Made by a program: the position numbers and the translations under genes. 64,000 nucleotides of DNA from JAAGZL01 sp050288625 (GTDB lineage: Bacteria; Pseudomonadota; Gammaproteobacteria; Chromatiales; Chromatiaceae). Each line of letters opens with the position of its first letter. Within the stretch, counting starts at the first letter, position 1. The stretch lies in contig JBNKEE010000010.1 in assembly GCA_050288625.1 (NCBI GenBank), positions 124,001 to 188,000 of the forward strand. The letters are read 5' to 3'. Shown here in pieces: positions 15,166 to 23,948 of the stretch. The notes below the pieces were generated by a model that was given only the letters and a program-made list of their open reading frames with translations, made no database searches and had not been told where the DNA came from.

Positions 15166-18033
15166 CTAGACATCAATCAACATTACAGAATCCCAGATTC
15201 CCTTCACTTTTTTACGTTCTTCTATCAGCTCGTCCTGAGCAACTAGTGCCGATCTCTCCTGCAGTGTTAGACGATGAGATGCTGAGCGAAAACTCCGATA
15301 AGCATCCGCTAACGACTGCTCTACTTCATCCGTAAATATTCCATGCCGAGCCAGACTTTCAAGCAACCTGATATTGTCAGTCCAATCAAGCAGATCTGGA
15401 TGCTTACAGGCCCACCTTAGAACCGCGTATTGAACCATAAATTCAATGTCTGCGATACCTCCTGCCCCCTGCTTCAGGTCAAACTGCTCCTGGTCACTCT
15501 TATCCAGGGAGGCGCGCATCTTCTCCCGCATCTCAACCACCTCGACACGCAGCTTGTCGGGATCGCGCTGCTGCGATAGCACCGTCCGGCGAATCTCCTG
15601 AAAACTGGCAATAACAGCCGGATCTCCAGCGACGGGGCGCGCCCGCAGCAGAGCTTGGTGTTCCCAGGTCCAGGCCTGCTTGCGCTGATACCCATCGAAT
15701 GCACTAAGAGAGCTCACCAGCATCCCTGAGTTGCCACTGGGTCGCAGGCGCATATCCGCCTCATATAATAGCCCGGAATGAGTACGCGCGGTCAGCATGT
15801 GGATCATGCGCTGACCGAGTCTGGCAAAGAATGTGTCCACAGCGATCTGTCGCTCTCCATCAGTAACGGCATTTAGCTCGGAATTGGCATGCAGAAACAC
15901 CATATCCAGATCTGAGCCGTACCCCAATTCGATACCGCCCAGCTTGCCATACGCAATCACGGCAAACCCCTTGTCCTGTGACCCCTCCAATCCGGACGGA
16001 CGACCGTGGCGTACTACCATGTAGGTCCACACCTGTTCCAGGATGCGCGACACTATGGTCTCAGCGATCTCGGTTAGATAGTCGCTCACCACCATCAATG
16101 GGATCACTCCTGTGATATCTGCAGCGGCCACACGCAGTTTGTTACTCTGCAGGAACTGACGCAGACGCTCCATCTGCTCTTCGGTGTCATCACCCTCCAC
16201 TGATGAAAGCAGCGTGTCCAGCTCCGCCTCTAGCTCATCTCGCTGCAATGGAGAGTAGAGCTGTCGTGGATCCAGAAGATTGTCCAGCAGGATCGGATGG
16301 CGCGTGATCTGACTGGCGATCCAGGGGCTAGCACTTTCCAAACGCACCAGTTGAGACAGGGCCAGAGGACTTTCCACCAGAAGCGCCAAATATGCTGTAC
16401 GACGTGCGATAGACTCCATCAATTTGAGCAGTCGCTCCAGGACTACGGCCGGTTCTTCAGTTCCTGCCACCGCTTCCAGCAGCATTGGAATTAGCTGATC
16501 CATCCTTTGTTGCCCACGCTGGCCCTGGCCGCGGCATGCGTGACTGCTACGGAAATCATCCAGCATCTTCAGGGCATCACCGGCATCCTCTCCGAAACCT
16601 GCCTGCTCCAACACTCCCACGGCCTGTTCAGCGTCTACCCGCTGCCGCCACAATGAGAGTAGCGGCCTCTCATCCTGTTCTTCATCATGCTCTGCATGCG
16701 GAGCTGCAAACACCTGTTCGAAGTGCCCCTGCACCCGCTGTCGATGCTGCTCCAATACGGAAGAAAACCCATCCCAATCTGCAAACCCCATGGATCTGGC
16801 CAGGCGCAGACGAGCCACCGGCTCCTCCGGCAGCAAGTGGGTCTGGCGATCCTGCCAAGCCTGGAGTCTATTCTCCACCAACCGCAGAAACTCATAGGCC
16901 GCAGTCAGCTCCTGCACCACGTATTCAGGCAACAATTCCATACCGCCCAGCCTCTCCAACACTGACAATATAGGGCGAATCTGAAGATCTGGGACACGCC
17001 CACCACGGACCAACTGAAAAGCCTGACCGATAAACTCGATCTCACGTATTCCTCCCCGTCCAAGCTTAACGTTTGCATCCATACCACGCTTGTGCATCTC
17101 GCTATTGATCATCCTTTTCATGTCGCGGATGGACTCGATGGCCCCGAAGTCCAGATAGCGCCGATAGATGAATGGGCGCAACATATCCATAAATGTCTGT
17201 CCCGTTTCCTTATCCCCGGCCACCACACGCGCCTTGATCATGGCGTAGCGCTCCCACTCCCGGGCCTGAGCAAAATAGTACTCTTCCATAGCATCAAAGC
17301 TCATGACCAAGGGCCCGGAATCGCCGAATGGCCGCAGACGCGTATCCACCCGAAACACATAGCCATCCGCTGTTTGCGCTCCTATAGCCTTGATCAACTG
17401 CTGTCCCAGGCGGGTGAAGAATTGTTCATTGGAGAGATAGCGGGCGCCATCCACCTGACCACTGTGCGGATAGGCAAATATTAGGTCGATATCGGAGGAG
17501 AGGTTCAACTCACGAGCGCCAAGTTTGCCTAGACCGAGTACCAGCATCCGCTGCTGTACCCCATCCCCATCCCGTGGCACCCCGTTTTTTGCAACTGCCC
17601 ACTGATACAGCAGATCGAGCGCTTGCTCCACGCATGCGTCTGCCATGGCAGATAGATCTTCCAAGGTCTCCGCCAGGGGGGCTATCCCGGCCAGATCACG
17701 CCAGATGATGCGCACCATCTGACGCCGACGGAAGATGCGTAAACCACGGTGCAAAGAGTCTTCATCCGCTACCTGCTCCAACTCCTTACACAGAATTTGC
17801 CCCATCTCACCATCTGCGTAGCTGGTGTGCAGGAAATCACCATTAAACAGATCGAGCAGTAGAGCAGGATCACGCATGCAGCACTGAACCACGTAGTCGC
17901 TGGCCTCCCAGACCGACCTTAGCTGGACGACAAATTCTTCAGAGAAATCCGTCTCTACTCCGACCTGCCCAAGCCAGTGTCGCCACTGCTTATCTACCTG
18001 CTGTGCTGGGTCTGTTGGTTCGTCAACCTGCAT
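15166..18033 (-). CDS. glnE: Bifunctional glutamine synthetase adenylyltransferase/deadenylase
   Basis: 955 aa, the normal length for GlnE. It adenylylates glutamine synthetase when nitrogen is plentiful and removes the AMP when it is scarce, under PII control. Two nucleotidyltransferase domains are visible. The N-terminal one has LGLGKLGARELNLSSDIDLIFAY (about 170-192) and ERYAMIKARVVAGD. The C-terminal one has IAYGKLGGIELGYGSDLDMVFLH (about 705-727) and EHQALLRARPVAGD. Both keep the G-S/S-S-D-x-D metal motif. First gene of the minus-strand LPS core block, so its promoter may also serve part of that block; it is separated from ilvE by 117 nt. Confidence 0.96.
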   Translation of the reverse strand: MQVDEPTDPAQQVDKQWRHWLGQVGVETDFSEEFVVQLRSVWEASDYVVQCCMRDPALLLDLFNGDFLHTSYADGEMGQILCKELEQVADEDSLHRGLRIFRRRQMVRIIWRDLAGIAPLAETLEDLSAMADACVEQALDLLYQWAVAKNGVPRDGDGVQQRMLVLGLGKLGARELNLSSDIDLIFAYPHSGQVDGARYLSNEQFFTRLGQQLIKAIGAQTADGYVFRVDTRLRPFGDSGPLVMSFDAMEEYYFAQAREWERYAMIKARVVAGDKETGQTFMDMLRPFIYRRYLDFGAIESIRDMKRMINSEMHKRGMDANVKLGRGGIREIEFIGQAFQLVRGGRVPDLQIRPILSVLERLGGMELLPEYVVQELTAAYEFLRLVENRLQAWQDRQTHLLPEEPVARLRLARSMGFADWDGFSSVLEQHRQRVQGHFEQVFAAPHAEHDEEQDERPLLSLWRQRVDAEQAVGVLEQAGFGEDAGDALKMLDDFRSSHACRGQGQRGQQRMDQLIPMLLEAVAGTEEPAVVLERLLKLMESIARRTAYLALLVESPLALSQLVRLESASPWIASQITRHPILLDNLLDPRQLYSPLQRDELEAELDTLLSSVEGDDTEEQMERLRQFLQSNKLRVAAADITGVIPLMVVSDYLTEIAETIVSRILEQVWTYMVVRHGRPSGLEGSQDKGFAVIAYGKLGGIELGYGSDLDMVFLHANSELNAVTDGERQIAVDTFFARLGQRMIHMLTARTHSGLLYEADMRLRPSGNSGMLVSSLSAFDGYQRKQAWTWEHQALLRARPVAGDPAVIASFQEIRRTVLSQQRDPDKLRVEVVEMREKMRASLDKSDQEQFDLKQGAGGIADIEFMVQYAVLRWACKHPDLLDWTDNIRLLESLARHGIFTDEVEQSLADAYRSFRSASHRLTLQERSALVAQDELIEERKKVKGIWDSVMLIDV

Positions 18034-18124
18034 GCGTGTCCTTTAGTTATCACATAACCATCGAAAGGATACATTGTAGAATAGGGTCATATTTGTTGCC
18101 ATTAAACACACCTACCAAAATCAT

Positions 18125-18153
18125 CTGGCACCTTGGGGATTCTGGTCTATACT
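18125..18153 (+). promoter_or_regulatory. Candidate sigma70 promoter of a small RNA
   Basis: CTGGCA (18125-18130, 4/6 to TTGACA), a 17-nt spacer and TATACT (18148-18153, 5/6 to TATAAT). Points toward the structured segment 18160-18241, with no protein gene downstream on this strand. Transcription would start near 18160. Confidence 0.5.
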
Positions 18154-18159
18154 TTAGGT

Positions 18160-18242
18160 CGAGTGAGGACAAACGAGACGTCCTCCGCAAAGGACCCGCG
18201 ACCCCGTGGGGTAGTTTGCACGAGGCCTACGCGGGTCTTTTA
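18160..18242 (+). ncRNA. Candidate small RNA with intrinsic terminator
   Basis: About 80 nt between glnE and groEL with a promoter-like sequence just upstream. Hairpin 1: GAGGAC / GTCCTC (18165-18170 and 18180-18185) with a 9-nt loop AAACGAGAC. Hairpin 2: GACCCGCG / CGCGGGTC (18193-18200 and 18230-18237), an 8-bp stem enclosing a smaller CCCC/GGGG hairpin (18202-18211), directly followed by TTTT. There is no start codon with a ribosome site and no downstream gene on the same strand, so a riboswitch or leader is unlikely. I do not recognise the family. A decayed or purely structural element is the alternative. Confidence 0.45.
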
Positions 18243-18273
18243 ATTCAAGCTGTTTTTTCATTTGTGATACAAC

Positions 18274-18299
18274 AAAGCCCCGCATCGCTGCGGGGCTTT
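18274..18299. terminator. Strong hairpin terminator between groEL and the sRNA locus
   Basis: Perfect 11-bp stem AAAGCCCCGCA / TGCGGGGCTTT (18274-18284 and 18289-18299) with a TCGC loop. It lies 79 nt past the groEL stop and can act on the minus strand for groEL and as a second stop for plus-strand transcripts. Flanking T runs are short on both sides. Confidence 0.8.
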
Positions 18300-18377
18300 C
18301 TTTATAGGCTTTGGGCCTGTGGTGATTACATCTACTGCTCCTGCGCATCCATGCGCTCGCAGTATTCGCAAATCCCT

Positions 18378-20027
18378 TTACATCATTCCACCCATTCCGC
18401 CCATTCCGCCCATACCACCCATATCAGGCATGGCAGGACCCTTATCATCGCTCGGGGCCTCGGCCACCATAGCCTCCGTGGTGATCATAAGACCGGATAC
18501 GGAGGCCGCATTCTGCAGAGCGGTGCGGGTCACCTTGGTCGGATCCAGGATACCCATCTCGATCATATCACCGTACTCCCCGCTACCCGCGTTGTAACCA
18601 AAGTTGGCTTTACCTTCTGCGACCTTGTTGACTACCACAGAGGCTTCATCGCCTGCGTTGGTTACGATCTGGCGCAGCGGCTCCTCCATGGCGCGGCAGG
18701 CCATATCGATACCTACATCCTGATCGTGGTTGTCGCCCTTGAGTTTCTTTATGGCCGGCAAAGCACGAATCAGGGCTACACCACCACCAGGCACCACGCC
18801 CTCTTCCACTGCAGCACGGGTAGCGTGCAGTGCATCTTCCACACGGGCCTTCTTCTCTTTCATCTCCACCTCGGTGGCGGCACCGACCTTGATCACAGCA
18901 ACGCCTCCGGCCAGCTTGGCCACGCGCTCTTGCAGCTTTTCACGGTCATAGTCAGAGGAGGTCTCTTCGATCTGGGCGCGGATCTGCTCGACACGATCCT
19001 TGATGTCCTTCTCGGAACCGGCGCCATCGATGATGGTTGTCTCATCCTTGGTTACCTGGATTTTCTTTGCGGTACCCAGCTCTTCCAGGGTAGCCTTATC
19101 CAGGGACAGACCAACCTCTTCGGAGATCACGGTAGCACCGGTCAGGATAGCGATATCCTGCAACATGGCCTTGCGGCGGTCGCCGAAACCAGGGGCCTTG
19201 ACGGCGCACACCTTAACGATACCACGGATGGTGTTGACCACCAGGGTGGCCAGGGCCTCGCCATCCACGTCCTCAGCAATGATCAGCAGAGATTTACCAG
19301 ATTTTGCGACGCCTTCCAGGACCGGAAGCAGGTCACGGATGTTGGAGATCTTTTTGTCGTGCAATAGGACGTACGGATCATCCAGCTCAGCACTCATACT
19401 CTGCTGATCGGTAGCAAAATAAGGGGAAAGGTACCCACGATCAAACTGCATACCCTCTACTACGTCCAGCTCATTATCCAGGGCCGAGCCCTCTTCCACA
19501 GTGATGACACCCTCTTTACCCACCTTCTGCATCGCCTGCGCGATGATGTTACCGATGTTTTCATCGCTATTGGCAGAGATGGTGCCGACCTGGGCGATCT
19601 CTTTATCATCAGAACAGGGACGTGACAGGGACTTCAGTTCGGCCACTGCGGCCTCTACAGCCTTGTCGATACCACGTTTCAGATCCATAGGGTTCATGCC
19701 GGCGGCTACCGCCTTCAGACCTTCGCGCACCATGGCCTGGGCCAGAACGGTGGCTGTGGTGGTACCGTCACCGGCCACATCTGAGGTTTGAGAGGCAACC
19801 TCTTTCACCATCTGGGCGCCCATGTTCTCAAACTTATCTTTCAGTTCGATCTCTTTGGCTACGGATACGCCATCTTTGGTTACGGTAGGAGCTCCGAAGC
19901 TCTTCTCCAGAACCACGTTGCGGCCCTTGGGGCCCAGGGTAACCTTGACGGCATCGGCCAGGGTATTCACGCCCTTCATCATCTTGGAGCGGGCGCTTTC
20001 AGAAAATTTCACATCTTTTGCTGTCAT
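18378..20027 (-). CDS. groEL: Chaperonin GroEL (60 kDa, Cpn60)
   Basis: 549 aa. Forms the double-ring ATP-dependent folding chamber with GroES. Begins AAKDVKFSESARSKMMKGVNTLADAVKVTLGPKGRN, includes VAGDGTTTATVLAQAMVREGLKAVAAGMNPMDLKRG and AVEEGVVPGGGVALIRA, and ends with the GGM repeat tail. Second gene of the groES-groEL operon, 87 nt after groES. Control by HrcA is expected from the CIRCE element upstream of groES. A conserved single copy in this window, with no anomalies. Confidence 0.98.
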   Translation of the reverse strand: MTAKDVKFSESARSKMMKGVNTLADAVKVTLGPKGRNVVLEKSFGAPTVTKDGVSVAKEIELKDKFENMGAQMVKEVASQTSDVAGDGTTTATVLAQAMVREGLKAVAAGMNPMDLKRGIDKAVEAAVAELKSLSRPCSDDKEIAQVGTISANSDENIGNIIAQAMQKVGKEGVITVEEGSALDNELDVVEGMQFDRGYLSPYFATDQQSMSAELDDPYVLLHDKKISNIRDLLPVLEGVAKSGKSLLIIAEDVDGEALATLVVNTIRGIVKVCAVKAPGFGDRRKAMLQDIAILTGATVISEEVGLSLDKATLEELGTAKKIQVTKDETTIIDGAGSEKDIKDRVEQIRAQIEETSSDYDREKLQERVAKLAGGVAVIKVGAATEVEMKEKKARVEDALHATRAAVEEGVVPGGGVALIRALPAIKKLKGDNHDQDVGIDMACRAMEEPLRQIVTNAGDEASVVVNKVAEGKANFGYNAGSGEYGDMIEMGILDPTKVTRTALQNAASVSGLMITTEAMVAEAPSDDKGPAMPDMGGMGGMGGMGGMM

Positions 20028-20114
20028 TGCAATATTCCTTAGATTATTCAGTATTCGTTGATTGGTTTATTCGGCGGAGGCCTCAGCCTCTCGGGTCATC
20101 TGCCGATCTCAGGA

Positions 20115-20405
20115 TCAGCCCTCGATCACTCCCATGATGTCCTCTTCACGCATCACCAGGATCTCTTCACCGTCTATCTTTACCTCGGTGCCGGAGTATT
20201 TGCCGAAAAGAACCTTGTCTCCAACCTGAAGATCCATCGGGCGCACATCACCGTTTTCCAGGATCTTGCCCTTGCCGATGGCCAGGATCTCACCCTGCAT
20301 AGGTTTCTCGGTTGCGGAACCAGGGAGAACGATACCGCCAGCGGTGGTGGTCTCCTCTTCCATACGGCGTACAATTACACGATCGTGCAGCGGACGAATG
20401 TTCAT
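20115..20405 (-). CDS. groES: Co-chaperonin GroES
   Basis: 96 aa heptameric lid of the GroEL chamber. NIRPLHDRVIVRRMEEETTTAGGIVLPGSA with the mobile loop, then LQVGDKVLFGKYSGTEVKIDGEEILVMREEDIMGV. First gene of the operon. AAGGAGAA lies upstream of the ATG, and a CIRCE operator with an overlapping promoter lies about 60-115 nt upstream. Confidence 0.98.
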   Translation of the reverse strand: MNIRPLHDRVIVRRMEEETTTAGGIVLPGSATEKPMQGEILAIGKGKILENGDVRPMDLQVGDKVLFGKYSGTEVKIDGEEILVMREEDIMGVIEG

Positions 20406-20460
20406 CTACTGAGTTCTCCTTACATTATGTTTGTGGATAGTTAAAAGCCAGGACAGCGCC

Positions 20461-20497
20461 TATCATTAGCACTCTCCCCTAGTGAGTGCTAATGATA
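20461..20497. promoter_or_regulatory. CIRCE operator (HrcA binding site) of groESL
   Basis: TTAGCACTC (20466-20474), nine bases, GAGTGCTAA (20484-20492): a perfect match to the CIRCE consensus. The symmetry extends outward by five more bases on each side (TATCA / TGATA), giving 14-bp arms. HrcA, not encoded here, binds it and represses groESL at normal temperature. Confidence 0.97.
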
Positions 20498-20519
20498 AGG
20501 GCAATCTTTGTATAATCAA
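20492..20519 (-). promoter_or_regulatory. groESL promoter overlapping CIRCE
   Basis: On the minus strand TTGATT (20519-20514), a 16-nt spacer and TATCAT (20497-20492). The -10 hexamer is inside the extended CIRCE palindrome, so HrcA would exclude polymerase. CCCTTGAT upstream also has some likeness to a sigma32 -35, so heat-shock sigma use cannot be excluded. Confidence 0.65.
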
Positions 20520-20588
20520 GGGCACTGGATGAAAATTTTTTATTTGGAATACCTGGGACGAAAGGGCGGGAAACGTTATGGGTACGGG

Positions 20589-21629
20589 CTAAGAACAGGT
20601 CGTCTGCATCAGATGATCATCGTAGCGCTCCAGCAGATAGCAGAGACAATCCTGGCTTACCACTCTATGGTCCAGACTCAGCATTGAGGGCATCACCGGC
20701 ACTCGCAGACAGATTTTGTCGTCTACCAGCTCAAAGTAGCGTTCTGAAACATCTCCACCCTGTTCATCTGTCACCTCCAGACCCAATCCAAGCCCTGGAC
20801 GAATACAGCCAAAGACAGTTCTTGATGGCAATTCGCAAAAATTAAACTGGTCCAGGTCGTCGGCAAGACGAATATCCACGCCGGAAACACCATGCCCAAA
20901 GCTGTAGTGGTCAGGTATCTTCACTATGGCCACCGTATGGAACAGCTCTATTTCATCACTGGCAATGGAACGTTCCGAGTGTTCCGATAGGTGCAGACAT
21001 GCATGCAGATAATCGTGCGCGTGCTCAACACCCTGAATCTCACCAACCCTACCACACTCAAGGGTAACGGCGGGGCAAAGCTGAGCCATGGCCATAGACT
21101 GCACCCCGCGGGGGCGGGTGAAATAGACCACGGTGCTACTAAACATGGCAGCCAGATGAAAAAAACTGTTGTCCAGGACGTTCACACAGGCGTAGTGAGG
21201 ATTGAAGCCGGTATTGTTATGCAGATCTACGCTAGCGAATATGTCACGCTGCCCCATGATATCGACCACTTGAGCCATCATCTTGTGCTCCGGGGTTTCT
21301 GGGCTTTCACACCCCGGCCAAACCCGGTTGTAATCCGGCTGACCGTCCAGATGCCGCATCCTCAGCGCAGCCGCATGGACATTGCCTATGAAGATACTCA
21401 GTGCCCGTGGCAATTCGCGCCCCCCTCCACCCGGCAGATACTCTTTTAAAAGTTGCCGCAGCGCATCCCAACCCGAGGTCTCGTTACCATGCATAAGTAC
21501 CGAAATAAACAACGCCGGCTCCCTATTACCGGATAGGTGGATCAGTGTCGGCCCGCCCAGAGCATCCTTAAGTTTGGTCGCATCCAGATCTAATAAGCCT
21601 CCTGGTATATGATAAAGTTGCGTCAACAT
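20589..21629 (-). CDS. M14-family zinc amidohydrolase (succinylglutamate desuccinylase/aspartoacylase-like)
   Basis: 346 aa. AstE/AspA-type zinc hydrolase that cleaves an N-acyl or amide bond of a small substrate. Zinc ligands are expected in LMHGNETSGWDAL (His-x-x-Glu) and DLHNNTGFNPHYACVN, with the substrate Arg in RMRHLDGQPDYNRVWPG and the catalytic Glu in VTLECGRVGE. The start at 21629 lies 1 nt after the stop of the preceding GCS2-like gene; a longer in-frame start exists but would overlap that gene. Tight pairing with a gamma-glutamyl ligase-like enzyme suggests the two act on one substrate. The substrate is not identifiable from sequence. Confidence 0.8.
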   Translation of the reverse strand: MLTQLYHIPGGLLDLDATKLKDALGGPTLIHLSGNREPALFISVLMHGNETSGWDALRQLLKEYLPGGGGRELPRALSIFIGNVHAAALRMRHLDGQPDYNRVWPGCESPETPEHKMMAQVVDIMGQRDIFASVDLHNNTGFNPHYACVNVLDNSFFHLAAMFSSTVVYFTRPRGVQSMAMAQLCPAVTLECGRVGEIQGVEHAHDYLHACLHLSEHSERSIASDEIELFHTVAIVKIPDHYSFGHGVSGVDIRLADDLDQFNFCELPSRTVFGCIRPGLGLGLEVTDEQGGDVSERYFELVDDKICLRVPVMPSMLSLDHRVVSQDCLCYLLERYDDHLMQTTCS

Positions 21630-21630
21630 A

Positions 21631-23049
21631 TCAGACCGCCCATAGATGCACCGGCTCACCGTTGTTCTGATTATCCAGATAGGCCTCGGTCAGGCCCCGC
21701 ATATCTGCTCCATACCTAGCGACCCATGACCTCTGCCAGGCGGCGCCGTTCTGCCCCGAGCCTACCCTATCTCGTATGGTTCCGAGCCAATAATCCGCCT
21801 CTTCCTTATCTATACCCAGCGACAACAGTCCGTCTTTCGCCAAAGGGATCAGTTCTTCTCTACATAGTTGCGGCAATCCAATGTTCTTTCCATACAACCA
21901 CCGAATCTCGGCCCGCAATCCATTCTTTGCCGCAGTATAGAAATTTGCCTGGGCCTGCTCGAACGGCAGCATGCTCTCCGGCGGATTCGGCTGACGCGCC
22001 AGGGCTGAGACCGTCCCGAAATAGAATGCGGCATTGGCTATAGAGTCGGCTATTGATGGTCCCGCCGGCACCACGCGATGTTCCAGGCGTAGATGCGGTT
22101 CGCCATCGGCATCGAACCCGATTAGTGGTCTGGTCCAGCGCCAGATGGTCCCATTCTGCAACCGCAGATGGGCCAGCCGCTCTTCCGGCTCATCCATGAG
22201 ACGCGGCAATAAAACAGGATAACGCCGCCAGTTAGCCTGGAAACACTCGGCTATAGATTCATCCAGATAGCGTACTCCTAGGGTCACCCGTTGAGTAAGA
22301 CTAGAGTCCCCCACAGCTACCGCCTGTTCAAACAGCGGTATGCGGGTTTCGTCCCATAGATCGGCGCCGAACAGATATGGAGAGTTAGCACATATAGCAA
22401 CCATAGGCGCAGCCAGGATCTTGGATGCGTTGTAGAACCTAACCCCTTCATCTACGTCCACCTTCAGATGAATCTGAAAAGAGGTAGCGGCAGCCTCCAG
22501 CATGACGTCGTTATGTTCCAGCAGCAGTTCGTCGTTACCCTCCACATCCAGCCGCAACGGCTCGCCACCGCGCTGGTGCAGTACCTGTTCATTCAGGGCG
22601 TGATAGCGATGCAGAGGAGACATGTTGGCTAGTGTAAAGTCTGATTCGCGGGCGGTGGGCAGGATACCGATCATGGCCAGACGCGCTTCCAACTGCGCGG
22701 CCACAGCGTTGCACCTATCCCAGGTCCGTGTCAATTCTTGCTGCATAGAGCTAAGGGCCTTGCCACGCAACTCTTGGGGAGTGCCGTTCAGTTCCAGATT
22801 GAAGGTGGCCAGCTCGGGAACAGCCATCGGGTTATCCAGATGACGCAGGTATTCCTCTACTATACCTGTCGGCCGAGCAGCTTTGTCTATGAGCCAGGCC
22901 TCTAACTCAAACCCACCCATGTTGGGGCTGGATTTAAATTTCCCTTCTTGCAGCCAACGGCATAGAAGCAGAGTCTCCCTTCCCAAGCGCTCTTCAAAGG
23001 CGGCAAAATCTCCCGGATCGAAATGGCTATCGGATATCTCTTGTCCCAT
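21631..23049 (-). CDS. Glutamate-cysteine ligase family protein (GCS2-type carboxylate-amine ligase)
   Basis: 472 aa. Contains the GCS2 pattern: MGGFELEAWLID (Glu-rich ATP/metal site near 44-55), ELATFNLELNGTP (about 78-90), SFQIHLKVDVDE (about 190), ANSPYLFG, and HLRLEHRVVPAGPSIADSIANAAFYFG (about 320-346). The family makes gamma-glutamyl amide bonds, gamma-glutamylcysteine in the best-known case. Length and motifs differ from enterobacterial GshA (about 518 aa), so glutathione synthesis is possible but not certain. Upstream neighbour of the M14 hydrolase, with stop and start 1 nt apart. Confidence 0.8.
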   Translation of the reverse strand: MGQEISDSHFDPGDFAAFEERLGRETLLLCRWLQEGKFKSSPNMGGFELEAWLIDKAARPTGIVEEYLRHLDNPMAVPELATFNLELNGTPQELRGKALSSMQQELTRTWDRCNAVAAQLEARLAMIGILPTARESDFTLANMSPLHRYHALNEQVLHQRGGEPLRLDVEGNDELLLEHNDVMLEAAATSFQIHLKVDVDEGVRFYNASKILAAPMVAICANSPYLFGADLWDETRIPLFEQAVAVGDSSLTQRVTLGVRYLDESIAECFQANWRRYPVLLPRLMDEPEERLAHLRLQNGTIWRWTRPLIGFDADGEPHLRLEHRVVPAGPSIADSIANAAFYFGTVSALARQPNPPESMLPFEQAQANFYTAAKNGLRAEIRWLYGKNIGLPQLCREELIPLAKDGLLSLGIDKEEADYWLGTIRDRVGSGQNGAAWQRSWVARYGADMRGLTEAYLDNQNNGEPVHLWAV

Positions 23050-23082
23050 GCATCTAAGTCTAGTTGGGCCACTACAATGCAG

Positions 23083-23784
23083 CTAGAGCCTTTCCAACAG
23101 ACCACCACGTAATGCGGCATCCAAGGCCTTGAGTCTTTGCGGCGTGCCCACATCCACCCAACGACCTGCATACAGCTGCCCGCTTACCAGACCCTTTTTC
23201 GCATGTGCGCGCAAAAGTGGTGCCAGGCGAAAAGGACCCGGCGCGCAATCCGCAAGCAGTTTCGGATGATAGATACCGATACCGCTGAAGGTGAAACGCC
23301 CACCGTCCCCGTCTGTCACTAGGCCATCTTCTAATCCGAAGTCCCCCTCCTGATGATGCGGGGGATTAGGCACCAGCAGCAGATGGGCCAGCCTGTCCGG
23401 TGCGATTCCGAGGGAGGAGAAATCCAGGTCGGTCCAGACATCCGCGTTCACTACCAGAAAGGGTTCATCACCAAAAAACGGTAACGCATTGAAGATACCG
23501 CCACCAGTCTCCAGGGCCTGCCCGCTCTCGGGAGAGTAGGTGATATTGAGGCCATATTCACTACCATCCCCCAGATGCGCCGTGATCTGTTCACCCAGAT
23601 GCGCATGATTTATCACCAGATTTTGGAAACCAGCACTAGCCAACGCCTCAACGTGATACTGGATCAAGGGTTTACCTGCCACCATGAGCATGGACTTTGG
23701 TACGCTGTCAGTAAGCGGCCGCATACGCTCACCACGGCCAGCCGCCAGGATCATGGCGCGCGTCGGTCGTAGCAGGTTACTCAT
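23083..23784 (-). CDS. murU: N-acetylmuramate 1-phosphate uridylyltransferase
   Basis: 233 aa. MurU makes UDP-MurNAc from MurNAc 1-phosphate in the peptidoglycan recycling route that bypasses de novo synthesis and MurA. AMILAAGRGERMRPLTDSVPKSMLMVAGKPLIQYHVEALASAG (residues about 10-52) is the uridylyltransferase signature, with LVVNADVWTDLDF, FTFSGIGIYHP and WVDVGTPQRL further on. The kinase AmgK, often just upstream of murU, is absent here and would have to lie elsewhere. First gene of a three-gene minus-strand run with the GCS2-type and M14 genes (33 nt gap). Confidence 0.9.
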   Translation of the reverse strand: MSNLLRPTRAMILAAGRGERMRPLTDSVPKSMLMVAGKPLIQYHVEALASAGFQNLVINHAHLGEQITAHLGDGSEYGLNITYSPESGQALETGGGIFNALPFFGDEPFLVVNADVWTDLDFSSLGIAPDRLAHLLLVPNPPHHQEGDFGLEDGLVTDGDGGRFTFSGIGIYHPKLLADCAPGPFRLAPLLRAHAKKGLVSGQLYAGRWVDVGTPQRLKALDAALRGGLLERL

Positions 23785-23934
23785 CTATGCTCCTTAATCC
23801 AGTTGGTGAGATTCAAATAATAAACTAGTTGGATAGGGTTGGCATCTTGAAGGGATGCAGGGTTTCCTTGCCCATGATTATAACCATGCATCTGCTAGCC
23901 TTATCATCAGTAAGGATTTAACTCGATGACCTTG

Positions 23935-23940
23935 AAGGAG
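23935..23940 (+). promoter_or_regulatory. Ribosome binding site of the VPLPA-CTERM gene at 23949
   Basis: AAGGAG, eight nucleotides before the ATG at 23949. It fixes the start of the surface protein. Confidence 0.8.
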
Positions 23941-23948
23941 ATAAATAG

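Noticed and set aside
18381..18420. Short tandem repeat (cattccgcc units)
   Set aside because: It encodes the GGM tail of GroEL, a normal feature of the protein.
18003..19367. Long open frame (454 codons) on the plus strand opposite groEL
   Set aside because: It is the shadow of a highly conserved gene with strong codon bias; the translation has repetitive His/Gly composition and no recognisable domain.
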